Origin: Gigantopelta aegis
Taxonomy: Eukaryota; Mollusca; Gastropoda; Neomphalida; Peltospiridae
Assembly: GCF_016097555.1 (NCBI RefSeq)
Contig: NC_054702.1
Span: forward strand, 76,015,679-76,079,678
Length of the DNA: 64,000 bases
Direction: 5' to 3'
A model generated the notes under the pieces. The model did not search any database. It was not told the origin of the DNA and saw nothing but the letters and a program-made list of their open reading frames with translations. Both the position numbers and the translations under genes were made by a program. Below, piece by piece: positions 48,525 to 60,180 of this stretch (the first letter of the stretch is position 1; the number at the start of each line of letters is the position of its first letter).

Positions 48525-49206
48525 ATTGAATATATCACTGGGTTCTAAAAACCTTTAAAATGTATAACTAAGCTCAGCCTTCGAACATTGGCTCATTTAA
48601 ATTGACTGTCGTGTACACAATACACTGTAGTCTGTACAGTAAATTATGAAGTTTATGTCCGTGGCAGAGCTTCTGTCAGAAGTAAACTACCATCCCTGTC
48701 AATCTGTAGTATATAGGCCCAGCAATCATGGTCTTATCTGAAACAGGATACTATAAATACGATTTAATCTGAAAGGCCTCCGTTTGCGTTGGGGATTATG
48801 CTTTACGTGTCAGATATCCAACTAACATGTGGAGATGTCACCGCAAACAATAAAATGAGGAAAATAAGGTTACGGAGGAACAAGGTCAAGGTCACAATTA
48901 CAAGTACGAATAGTTGTCGCAATATTGGTGCTTCAAGTGGCAACAGCAGTAGCATATTAATTACAACTCATAACTATAAGATTAATAAGCCTAACGCAAT
49001 CTGTATAATATTAAACATATTTTATAACAGTATTTTATTTTTATTTTTATTTATTTTTTAAATTCATTTTAATACGAAAATGTGTCTGAACCGTCGAAGC
49101 TAAACTAAAACGAAAGTACATTCATGATTCAGTTTGATGTTTTGTAGTTTATGTTTTAAGTCAATTTTGTACTATGGTTTAAGCGTATCTTTACATTACA
49201 TTGACT
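48525..49206. promoter_or_regulatory. Shared promoter region between SELENON and AP5M1
   Basis: 682 bp separate the two start codons, which point away from each other. No repeat element lies within it apart from an AT-rich run at 49027-49062. No convincing TATA box for either gene. Confidence 0.55.
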
Positions 49207-52200
49207 ATGAGTCTTAGAGCATTGTGGGTTATTAAATTGTCTTCAACCAGAAAAGAAAAATGCCTGTATTTTAGGTAAAAATAAATAAATAAATGGATTA
49301 TGATCTGGCAATGAGTGAATGACAAAACTATACTTCATCGAGATAAACGTTGATGTCTATCTTGATGAACTATAACAAAACAAGAAATGAAACTTCTATT
49401 CGATTTTTTCACAGCCCGAGATTCAAACATTCTGAAAATCAGTTTTGACTAAATTTAATTGAAAACGAAATTATGTATTTTGATACCTAATTTGTATTAG
49501 TCTTCATAATCCGAATACACTGCTGTTTGAGGGCTAGACAGACATTTGTACAGTTATGATTGCTTGGGCTGTAGTCTTAAAAGAAAACATGCTACATTGT
49601 TTTTTCCACCAGCAGCAAAGAAAAACACAAGAAGTTTGCCAAGAGACTTTGATCCTATGTCCCATGTACATGTATAGGCAAGTGGTGTACTGACTGAGCT
49701 AGGTCCCACTCCTTGTAATTTGTAATCGTACTTTTAAATTACACAGGTGGGACGTAGCTCAGTGGTAAAGCTCTTGCTTGATGGACATTCATTCTGGAAT
49801 CGATCCTCGTCGGTGGGCCCATTGGGATATTTCTCATTCCAGCCAGTGCACCACAACTGGTAAATTAAAGGCCATAGTATCTGATATCCTATCTGTGGTA
49901 TCAGGGCATAAAATTTGGCACAGATGATTTTGTTGTTCGTCTGTCAGTTATGCAAAATAAACGACTGATCGTTTGTGCAAAAGCTGTAATTGTTTGTCAG
50001 AAAATCTTAAAAAATATATATCACTCTTTTTGGAAGAAAATGAGCCTACATTGCAGATGTGAGAATGATACAATGTATCTGTTTGAAATCAGCATCCCAG
50101 TCCATACAAAGTCGGCACTGCGTTGATACAAAGTCAGCGCTGTCTTTAGAAGTCTCAAAAAAGTTTGGGAACATAGTTGCACATTCTCTTTGATCATTTC
50201 GCTATGCGCTCAAAATCATAGTCTCTTCAGAAATTAAAGGGACTGCCATGAGTTTCAGCCATAGTAGGAATTCCGTCCTGCCCCCCCCCCCCCCCCCAAT
50301 AAAATAAACGTATGCTACTTTTTGTTTATTTTTTAAACAATATCTGATGTAAAGCACTACATGCATAAAAACATTCAGGATTTCCTATGACTTAATTATT
50401 TAAAATTTCATTTGGCAGTTGGAAGAAAAATAAATTGCAGTGCATAAAACTTGGCACAAACAATTTTGTTGTTCATCTGTAGGATGTGCAAAACCAGTAT
50501 TAACATAATCAAAAGCTGTAATCCAAACAAATGTCATCAATATCATCAATGTTTTGGAAAACTGCATACAGTGGGAAATCCCTGATTTAGATGTATGTCA
50601 TAATATGATGTGCTTGATGGTAATGTTCTAAACAGCTTTTTCTCCATCGTTCAACATGTTCAGCTATTTCCTTCACAGCCACCATCTACTTTCTTTATAA
50701 AATGCTACCTGCCACCGACATATTTATAATTTAAAGAAATTTGCTGAAATTCTCACATGACACTGATAAAAACTAAAAATTTTAAAAAAGTTATAGAAGA
50801 GTGTCATGAAAATCTCTCACCGCTATTCCAAGCCAATCGGAATAAGTCATCCGATTTCGGACTCTCCGCAGAGTTTGACACTGGTATAGCTTCTTTAGGA
50901 CTGAATTGGGTCTATTAATAGCAAATGCCATGACATTCTAGCAACTGTACTTAGTGTCAGACAAAATGACTGCTAATATCAACTTTGTGACTGTCAAAGC
51001 ATGCCAATACATAGCTTCATCTGGCTTGCGTGAAGGTACCTGTGCAGCTAACATCAGATTGATTTAGTTTAAAATCCATTTTGCCTGTCACAAGAGCATG
51101 TACAATGTATTTTGAACATGTACCGCTGTGCGAAAGATTTCATGCCACGGTTGCTGGAAAATCGAATTATCATTACTATGAATAGCATTTTACAGAATTT
51201 CTATTTTCCAATGAATCGAAACTAACAATAATAAATTTTTGTTAAATTATATGAGATTTTAAAATGTTTAGCAAATATCTACAGATCAATATAATAATTA
51301 TACTTGTTTAAGACTAAATTGAAATTGGTTAAATATATATATATATTTTTTAAAAGAAGCAAATATTCCCCAAAAGAGGTCTACAAAGATTTTGATATGG
51401 GTAAATTTTTGTGGGTCGGTCGGGTTAGGTCAAACCAACCTAATTTTTATTTGCACCTGGTAGCTTTTATAGTTTCATATTTATGATAGGAGAAAGCTAT
51501 GAAAATCACTCATCTTAGATTCTCGTTTGAATATTTTTTGTTTGTTTTGTTAAACGACACCATTGGAACACATTGATTAATTAATCATTGGCTGTTGGAT
51601 GTCAAACATTTGGTAATTCTGACATCATAGGAAACCCGCTACATTTTTCAATTAGAATTTTGTTTGCTCTTTTTTTTTTAATGCAGCAAGGTATCTTTTA
51701 TATGCACCACGTCACAGACAGGATAGCACATACCACGACCTTTGACATACCAGTCATGGTGCACTGGCTGGAATGAGAAATAGCCCAATGGGCCCACCGG
51801 CGGGGATCGATCCCAAACCGAACACATATCAAGCGAGTGCTTTACCACTGGTCTACCTACATCCCGACCCCTCATTTGAATATCATTGCTTGTTAACCTT
51901 TTCATTTGTATCTAAACTACTGAAGAAAATTGTTTGTGTAAATACTAAAACCACACAAACAACATATTGGTTGTCTGAAAAATTCAAATTTTATACCCTG
52001 GGTATGGTGCATATAAAAGATCCCTCACTACTAATGGAAAATATAGCAACTTTCCTGTCTAAGACTATGTCAAAATTACCAAATGTTTGATATCCAATAG
52101 CCGATAATTAATTAATCAATGTACTCTAGTGGTGTCATTAAACAAAACAAACTCCCTTTTTTTCTCGAAATATCACTTGGTAGTGAATTTGTCATTAGTT

Positions 52201-55200
52201 TAAAATTTAACAATTTGTTTAATTGACACATTAATAATATGATCACAATTTCTGCCATTAGAACTTCACTTAACTCCATGAATACTATTTTGACAGAAAA
52301 TTCCCAACATCTGAAAAAAAGGCAAAAACAATTGACGGGGATGCATATGTGCCACTGCCGCAGACAGAATACTTCATACAACTACTGTTAACAGAAGTCC
52401 GACTCTCAGCAGCGAGCTCAAAGGTTTGTTTGATTAAGTCACTGTCCTCCAGAAATATATTGAACACTGAAGAAAATGTCAGTTAGTGTTACATTTAGTT
52501 TGTTTGCAGTTTGAATATTTTATATTTTGTTTGATTGCAGATGCACATTTTTTTGGAATGATAACTAATCAGACCTGTAATGCATTGATGTTTCACCATT
52601 CAAAGATGGTAACAGGAGTTAAAAAAAAGGAAATGCCAAATACATTGTAGATGTATTTAGTAAGCAGGAATTTAAAAAGGGGTGTGTACAAAGTGTAATA
52701 AAATTGTCCTTACGTTTTGGCCAAATACATTCAAAAAGCTATATGTTGTCTCTTTACTCCTACATTTGTATTGGGGCTTATAAATATTTTAAATAACATG
52801 TAGGTTTATTTTTGTTTGACATTTATTATAGCTCAAATTCTGTCTGAGGGAAATGTTTTATTTAATGATGCACTCAACACATTTTATTTACAGTTAGACG
52901 GCATCAGACATGGTTAAGGACCACACAGATATTGAGAGAGGAAACCTGCTGTCACCACTTCATGGGCTACTTTTTTTTTTTATTAACAGCAAGGGATCTT
53001 TTATATGCACCATCCCACAGACAGGATAGTACATACCACAGCCTTTGTTACACCAGTTGTGGAGCACTGGCTGGAACGAGAAATGTCCAATGGGCCCACC
53101 GATGGGAATCGATTGTGCATCAGGCAAGCACTGTACCACTGAGCTGCGTCCCACCCAAATTCTGTCCGAGTTGTTTATGATTTACATGAATGTGAGATTA
53201 ACAGCCTTGGAAAATTATGTATTGACTGTAAATTGTTTTGAATATTTTTGTTACTTAACCAAAGATAAATTTTCAGGATTTTAATTTTTATTGAATAATG
53301 AATCGTCTGTGTGTTTTTACATTTAGTTTATTGTGGCCCGTGATACCTGTAGCAAAGAAGATGAAAAGCCAGTATTTGAGTTGGAAACGTCAGCAGGAAA
53401 ACTGTGGCCAATTGTTGTTATACAACAGGTATATAATTGAGAAACCTAAATTTACTTATTTACCTATGTACACAGGTTCATTTAAATTATTTATTTTAAG
53501 AATTATACATATACATATTATCTCCTCAGAATTCTTTTTACCAAATTAATATCAATGCAACTTGCATATTGAATTATATGAAATAACCATATGTTGGTTA
53601 TGCAATAGATATAATTTAAAGAGGGCTGAGATAACTTAAAAACAGACATTCCTTTCCTTGGATTATATAACAATATTTTGTGTTTCAGTATGGGTTGCTG
53701 CTGTGCTGCTTGCCTCTTGTAGAGCAGGGCTCTCAGAACAAGCCACCACTTGTTCACATGTAAGAGTTGAGTTCAGTACCAGCTAAAATACTACATATTT
53801 GTTTTCTAAACTTTTATCACACTATTATTTACATATATTGTATAAATATATTCCTTAATGAAGTATGTATCTGCATATCTATGGTACTGGTATTAATGTT
53901 TTAAATACCGGTAGTTACAGGCTGTGAATTTAGCAGCATTCCATGCTTCCACAAATCCCAGATTTTGGGTTGGAAGCATAATATTATATGAGATGGAATC
54001 CCAAAGTATCCACATTACATCATTTTTATAAATACAGCAAAATCCTTTTAAAAATCCCTAAATTCAGTGTTTGAATTGCATTATAATAATAGTAATAATT
54101 GTATTGTCATTTCACACCATTGATAAAATTGACTTTGATTTCTGTTTACAGAGATATAATTTTGTGATACAAATATTGTCATTTTGATTATGTAGAATAT
54201 AAATATGAAAACTAGTGATATAATTATCTCCTTTTGATACATTTACAGTAGTCTGCCTAAGAAGTTAATACTAAATGTACATGTAATGCATTGGCATAAC
54301 TATGATTTTGTATTGGATTAGGGGTTCACCCACATTGGGAGGGGCAAACACACTGTCTATGATTAATTTTTAGTTTTCTAAAACCAAGGTTTAACTCAAA
54401 CATTTTATATTTCAGTCCATCTGTATCCTTGGGATTCTCATTGCTATGTGGAATCTCTGACTTCCTTCGAACACAGACCAGCCAGGAGGTAGTTTTACAC
54501 TCAGCCGTAGATGTTATAGTTACCTCATGTCTTTATATTTATTGTATTAAACTTAGCTATATGATAATAAATTGTTATATAGTCATAAGATACACTTAAC
54601 AATTTTGAGTAGGACTTAGTAACAGATGAGCTATTATGCCATGAAATATACATATTCATTAAATTACAAACACCTACAATTGTATTTAGCACAGGTACAG
54701 TTTACATCCAAAGTTTTTACTCCAGTTTGTTCTATCCAATGGTCTGTGTTTGGTGTCACAAAAGCTTTTACGGTAGGTGTATATAAAAGGTCCCTTGTTG
54801 CTAATAAAAATACAGTAGGCTATTTGGCAACATAACTGAGTTTCCTTTTTTACACATTACAATTTATAACAACTCCGATATTTGTTCTCTAACAGCCATT
54901 GATCAAACAGTGAGCAGGAATGTCCAAAAATATTTCTTTTTTGAGTTCAGCAAGTCTACAGCAGTGCTGTATATACACAATGTGTGTACATGTCATATGG
55001 AGTGTTGGTTCAGAGTAGATATTTTTTACAAAACTAGTGAACTTCACATGGTATATGACCGAATAACAATGACAGGACAGATACCATGGGGAGTTAATGA
55101 ATTTCATAAAAATAATATGTAGGAAAAACAAGTGGAGTATTTTATTTATTACACACGTTCAAATAATGCTGAATCTGACAATTATTACTGCCATCATAAC

Positions 55201-58200
55201 TCAATGAGACCAGGGAAGATGATACACATTACCGAAATGATGTTATTGATATGTAGCAACTAGGGCATAATACACAACTGGTGATGCATATGGAATTTGT
55301 ACAACACACCCAGATGTTGACCAGATGGGTAATAAATATATTATCAGTATGCAAATTATTTCAGGTGACTGGCCAGGTTTTATGTATTTAATTAGTATTT
55401 TCTACTTTCCTAAAGAACAGTAAAACATAACAAAGATAAAAACGGTGAATGGTCGATAGTTATTAATAGAATAAATAATGTTCATATAGTATTATTTGTA
55501 AAGTTTAAAACATGAATTGTATTTGTTTTGGGTTTTTTCAGTTTGCATCAAGACTTGCTGAGCTTCCAGATTTTATCAATGAGGCTGCACCATTTGGTAT
55601 TCCTAGAGACACATGTAGTGATACGGTTTTAGCTAAACTGGCTAACAAAGTTCTCTCAGTGCCAAAATCACAAAAGGTAATTTGTTTTAAACAACAAATA
55701 ATTATGTATATTAATGGCATACAATACTTGATTATTTAATTTTATGGGTTTTGTTTTATTAATTTTATAGTTTTGAAAAATTTACAAACGGAGCATTAGT
55801 AACTTGCATACTCTTAGAAAAACTTAATTTTTGTATAAGTGTTACGTCTAATAATATCTGTGTGAAACTATAAGACCAGTGCTTTCAGAAGAACCAATTT
55901 CCTCTAACCAGGACATACACAGGAAAAAGCAGTTGCAAATAGCATATTAAAAATATCTAGACCTTACTTTTTTAGTTCAATTGTTTTGCATTTTTCCAAT
56001 TGAAATAGATTTCTAAATAATAATTAATCAAGACATGCTATATCATTTAGAATATCATGTAGCTGATAGAGATGAAAGCACAAAGATGGACTTCATCAGT
56101 TGTCTGCCACTTTATTGTTCTCCCATATCATCCTATGTGTCCAAATTGACCTATACTAAGCAGTCAGAAACTATCTGAGATGCAATATTTCAATAATGTT
56201 TGAAGTGATTGCTTAACAGAGGTTTAACTCATTTAGTTCATATTCATCATGATGGACTGCGTTAATGTTCATCATATTTTACATTCAGTGGATTGTTATT
56301 TTTCAGCAACCTGCATGGAAGCCAGTGCTGTACAAAGGGAAGGCCTGCATCTATCTGGCAGTGTCCGAGTGTATCAAGGCTGCACAGGTAATGGCAAATT
56401 AAAATCTGTTTGCTTTTGTTAGAATTCCTTTAACATTTTATAAATTTATTGAAGAGTTAAGTGCTAGTTTCTGTGCTTACAAAACTAATCTCTTTAGTAT
56501 TAATTAATAATTAATTGAATGCTGCTGTGAAATAAAGTTTTGGTTAGCAAAACAATTACTCTCAGTGTTCTTGCTGCTCCATTTAAGCGGGACAGCCCTC
56601 CCCGCTACTGCATTTTGCCACTTCTTTCTTTATTTGCTACTATATTTTCCTGCACCAATCACTGCTATTTCCAAATGCAAATTTTTTTCCACACAAAAAT
56701 AAAATCGTTCAGTCTGCACACTGGACATCAAAGGAAATGAGCCGCGTTGTGTACGAAAAAGCAACTGACGAAATACTTCAGAAGCTTATGACAAATACTG
56801 TAACATAATTTAACAGTATTTTTAACAGCCTCTGTTTTGTCCAATATCTGTATGCATTTGTATGTTTAATACACACAACAAAAGTTATATTTTATTTGAG
56901 CAATGAAAACATTAAATCTTTTATTGATTCGGCAATCTCCAATTGAAAAACCACTTATTTGGCGCCAAATGTGTCACATGATCAGAATGGTCATTCAGAC
57001 TTTTGTGTCCACTAACTATCGTCTGATATTTTGTCCTCAGTTGCAGATTTATTTGGTTGTAACTGATGTTTTTACTTGCTGTCATTTGTTTATTCAGCAG
57101 TTCTTTATAAAATATTAGAAACTTTAAATTTTGGGGGGATATCACTGCTTATAAAAACAATGGAAGTGATAGTGTTCATCAGTAAAATCATTTATCTTAG
57201 GTGCCAAATAATATATACACCGCCTTTACAAAACTGAAACTACTTTTTATCAGCTGGAGATATCAAAGCGATCGATTCATTCGATGAAGATGGAAATAAA
57301 ATGAACAGATTATTTTGTTTATCCCTCATTGGGGGATCACTTGACCAAATCTGTATTTTTTTTACATATCTTGAAATCTTTATTAAAATAATAATATTAA
57401 AACTTTGATCAGTTCAGCAAAACGAATGCCCATGACCAACATCTCTGGTTCAACTAACAGTACATAAAAAGATGAATCATGTGACACAAAGTCGACCAAC
57501 ACACAACGATATATGGTAACCAAGGTTTCCCTTTTTTTGTGGGGGGTGGGGGTTGCTTTTCGGGGTTTTTTTGTTTTAATGGTGGGGTGTCACACAGCCA
57601 ACCTCCTTTAATTTTTACCCAGTGAGAACACTGTACCCTTCAAAGTTTAAGCTAAATATATATATATTTTTATTTTATTTATGTAATTTGGTTTGAGAGT
57701 TGTTTAATATTTGCTAAACAATTCATAAATATATTTCACAATTTTTGGTTTAGATACATATAGTCATGTAACGAAATTTATATGGCAAACATAATCTATA
57801 CAGTACTTCACTTTCACTTTATTTTATTGAAACTAGTGTGAACAAGGTGAGCTGCAGGATTTCTGGGATGTGTACGGCTCCATCATATGCAAGGCTGATC
57901 TGGAGGGTGCCCTGCCGGACATCACACTGAACATTTCACACCAGAGTGACGTAGACTGTGTGCCACTGGATCATCTCACCATACACCCGTGTGTACAGAG
58001 TGCCGACTCAGCAGAGCTTGATACAGGTGCAGTGGCTGATCCAGAAAATCCATTTGGGTAGGGGGGGGGGGGGGGGGGGGGGGGGGGCAATGACATGTAA
58101 GGTGTAAGGCCAGACCTTTTTATTAGTTATTCCACAGATTCTCCAATATAAAAAATAAAATAAAAATAAATTTAGGGGTGCCCATCTTAGATCTGCCACA

Positions 58201-59922
58201 GAGGTGTGTTCTTAATATGACTTATACTAACTATTAAGCGAGTCATTCCTTGTTTACAGAGATGAAGATTTGGATAGTTTTTCTAGAAGTCCCGATTTTA
58301 ATGCTATCTGTAAATATCTGTAACTCATCATTGTTGAGTCTGTTCTTTGTTCTTTTTGGGCAGGACATAATCAAGTGGTAAAGTGTCTGCCATATGCACG
58401 GTCAGTCTAGGATTGATCCACGTTGGTGGGCCCATTGGGCTATTTCTTGTTTCAGCCAGGGGATCGCGACTGGTATATCAAAGGCCATGGTATATGCTAT
58501 CCTTCTGTGGGATGGTACATATAAAAGATTACTTACTACTATGTGAAAATTATCAAATTTTTGTCATCCAACAGGTGATTATTAATAAATCAATGTGCTC
58601 TAGTGTTGTCATTAAATAAAACACTTTTTGACTTTGTTCTTGTATTTTTTCTTTCAACCACCCACTTCTCTACCTAAATATTTCATCAATCAGAACATTG
58701 TAATTAGATCATCATACACCTGTGCCAGCACTTTAACACACTACTGTGTTTTTTATGCTATTCTAGGGCCTATTAATTGAGACTTATAACATGATTTTAC
58801 CTAAATATATTTGTCCAATGTTTGCAGTTGTTTCGCGAGATAGCGTTCCATCTCGCAGAATTCGGTTTACGCCTCCAGCCGAGATGTTCACTCTGTGTCA
58901 CTACACAGCTTCCCGTCTGCAGGAACTGCCAATATTCGGAGTCTATCAGATGACTGTATGTTATTCTTGTAGTTTCTTGTATAGTACTGCCACAATTGGT
59001 AATAGTGATCTTATGACTAAATTGAAAACATGTTCATCTTGTTGCAGGCTGTAGAAAGATGAATACAGAATTGTGATACACTTACAATATTAGTTGTATT
59101 ATATCTGTTGAGATATATTTGAACACAGTGAATTAGTGATTTCCCTAGAAATTAGGCAAGGCGTGGTAGACCTAACACTTTTGGTGCATTTTCGCCATTT
59201 TCGGGGCACTTGTTTTTCATAGAAAAAAAACCCTTAATTAAAATAAACATTAATGTAATTTATGTGCTTGCTTTAATAAATGAATGGCAAAAGATATAAA
59301 AGGCATATTTTATTAATTAATAATACCTTTTTGGGTGTTTTATAAAGACAATTTCAGAATTAATTACTGAAAAAGGCTTGTTTAATCTCAGGGCAGCATG
59401 GTGCTGATTGAGGCAAGATGGTGCTAGACTACTGAGGCATGGTGCTGCACCATGCTAAAACAAGCTAGGGAAAACACTAGTGAATTCACATAAGTGACAC
59501 AAACAATTTGCAAACGAGAAAGATTTTAATTAAAAAAAACCCCAGTATTACAATGATGCTAGGCAGGTTGGGGTCCTGTTTTTATATTTTATTTATATGT
59601 CTTAGCTATATTGAATAGAGCAGAGCTGATTACATTACTTATTCTGAAGTGGACATTTAAAAAAAAGTTCAATTTGTTTTAATTTTGTTTATTACTATCA
59701 TTTATAGAGTAGCAAAAAGAACGCAAGCTTCATTAAGTTCATATTTTGAAACAGAAAGTACAATGTATATTCTTGATGATAGAAGAAATTATGCACATTA
59801 ATTCTGAATCATTGTTTACAGTATGATTCAAGAACTGCCAAATTTAATGTCAACCTCAAGTTGAGTGACCAGATTAAGAACAACTTTGAATATTGTGAGC
59901 TGCAGATTCCATTTTATAACAG
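49207..59922 (+). CDS. AP5M1: AP-5 adaptor complex mu subunit, 5' ten exons (partial)
   Basis: Medium subunit of the AP-5 adaptor, which works at late endosomes/lysosomes. Exons: 49207-49274, 52297-52423, 53327-53428, 53689-53759, 54416-54488, 55542-55676, 56307-56387, 57837-58026, 58828-58955 and 59822-59922. All are AG/GT bordered and joined in phase: 358 codons plus two bases. Human AP5M1 is 490 residues, so about a quarter lies beyond the window. The start MSLRALWVI aligns with the human MAQRAVWLI, then FPTSEKKAK, YVPLPQ, CLPLVEQ, CPFG-like APFGIP, PAWKPVLYKGK, CKADLEG and NNFEYCELQIPFYN, covering the longin-like N half and part of the mu-homology domain. The intron after 59922 holds the minisatellite and SINEs. 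Confidence 0.95.
49565..49900. repeat. Two SINE fragments in AP5M1 intron 1
   Basis: 49565-49712 is a worn reverse copy ending ACTGAGCTAGGTCCCACTCC. 49747-49900 is a forward head 1 (GGGACGTAGCTCAGTGGTAA) with the start of the central domain. Confidence 0.7.
49905..50530. repeat. Pair of diverged ~95-bp direct repeats
   Basis: GCATAAAATTTGGCACAGAT at 49915 and GCATAAAACTTGGCACAAAC at 50443, each followed by ATTTTGTTGTTC and AAAGCTGTAAT. A poly-C tract (50281-50297) lies between. Class unknown. Confidence 0.6.
50531..51525. other. AP5M1 intron 1 interior
   Basis: No repeat, exon or RNA gene recognised. Confidence 0.5.
51535..51874 (-). repeat. SINE, head 1 / tail B, full length
   Basis: Perfect 9-bp duplication TTTGAATAT (51526-51534 and 51875-51883). 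The head has GGGGATCGATCCC. Confidence 0.9.
52001..52151 (+). repeat. 5'-truncated SINE, tail B
   Basis: GGTGCATATAAAAGATCCCT to GTGGTGTCATTAAACAAAAC. Lies 145 bases before AP5M1 exon 2. Confidence 0.85.
52849..53155 (-). repeat. SINE, head 1 / tail A, full length
   Basis: A 15-bp duplication CAAATTCTGTCYGAG with one mismatch (52834-52848 and 53156-53170). Confidence 0.92.
54765..54850 (+). repeat. Worn SINE remnant
   Basis: GGTGTATATAAAAGGTCCCTTGTTGCTAAT-like central-domain text (longest match to other copies about 15 bases). Edges unclear. Confidence 0.45.
58060..58087. repeat. Poly-G tract just after AP5M1 exon 8
   Basis: About 27 G, 33 bases past the donor at 58027. Confidence 0.95.
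58358..58623 (+). repeat. SINE, head 1 / tail B
   Basis: Decayed head (CAAGTGGTAAAGTGTCTGCC), GGGCCCATTGGGCTATTTC and tail AGTGTTGTCATTAAATAAAA. CTTTGTTCTT flanks both sides. Confidence 0.85.
59135..59478. mobile_element. hAT-type MITE, 344 bp
   Basis: Ends AGTGATTTCCCTAG and CTAGGGAAAACACT are inverted. A perfect 8-bp duplication AGTGAATT lies at 59127-59134 and 59479-59486, as hAT elements leave. In AP5M1 intron 9; no transposase. Confidence 0.85.
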
Positions 59923-60180
59923 GTTTGTAAAACAATAAGCTCAGCTTAGATTCACTCTTACAAGTCTAGAGCTATCTCGCCACTGTTGATTTTACATGGC
60001 TGAGCATACAAACTTTAGCCTATGTAGCTATTTAATCGGGAAAAATATTTAAGGTTGTGCCTAAGAAGATGATAACAGCCCCTGAGATTAACAAGTTCAC
60101 CACCTAAAGTCTCAAATACATGTATTACCATTCTTCTATGTTGGAAACCATACATTTATATGATCATAATCATTTACATT

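Noticed and set aside
48855-48868. ATGAGGAAAATAAG as AP5M1 exon 1
   Set aside because: Phase fits but it lacks the conserved RALWVI-type N terminus, which 49207-49274 supplies.
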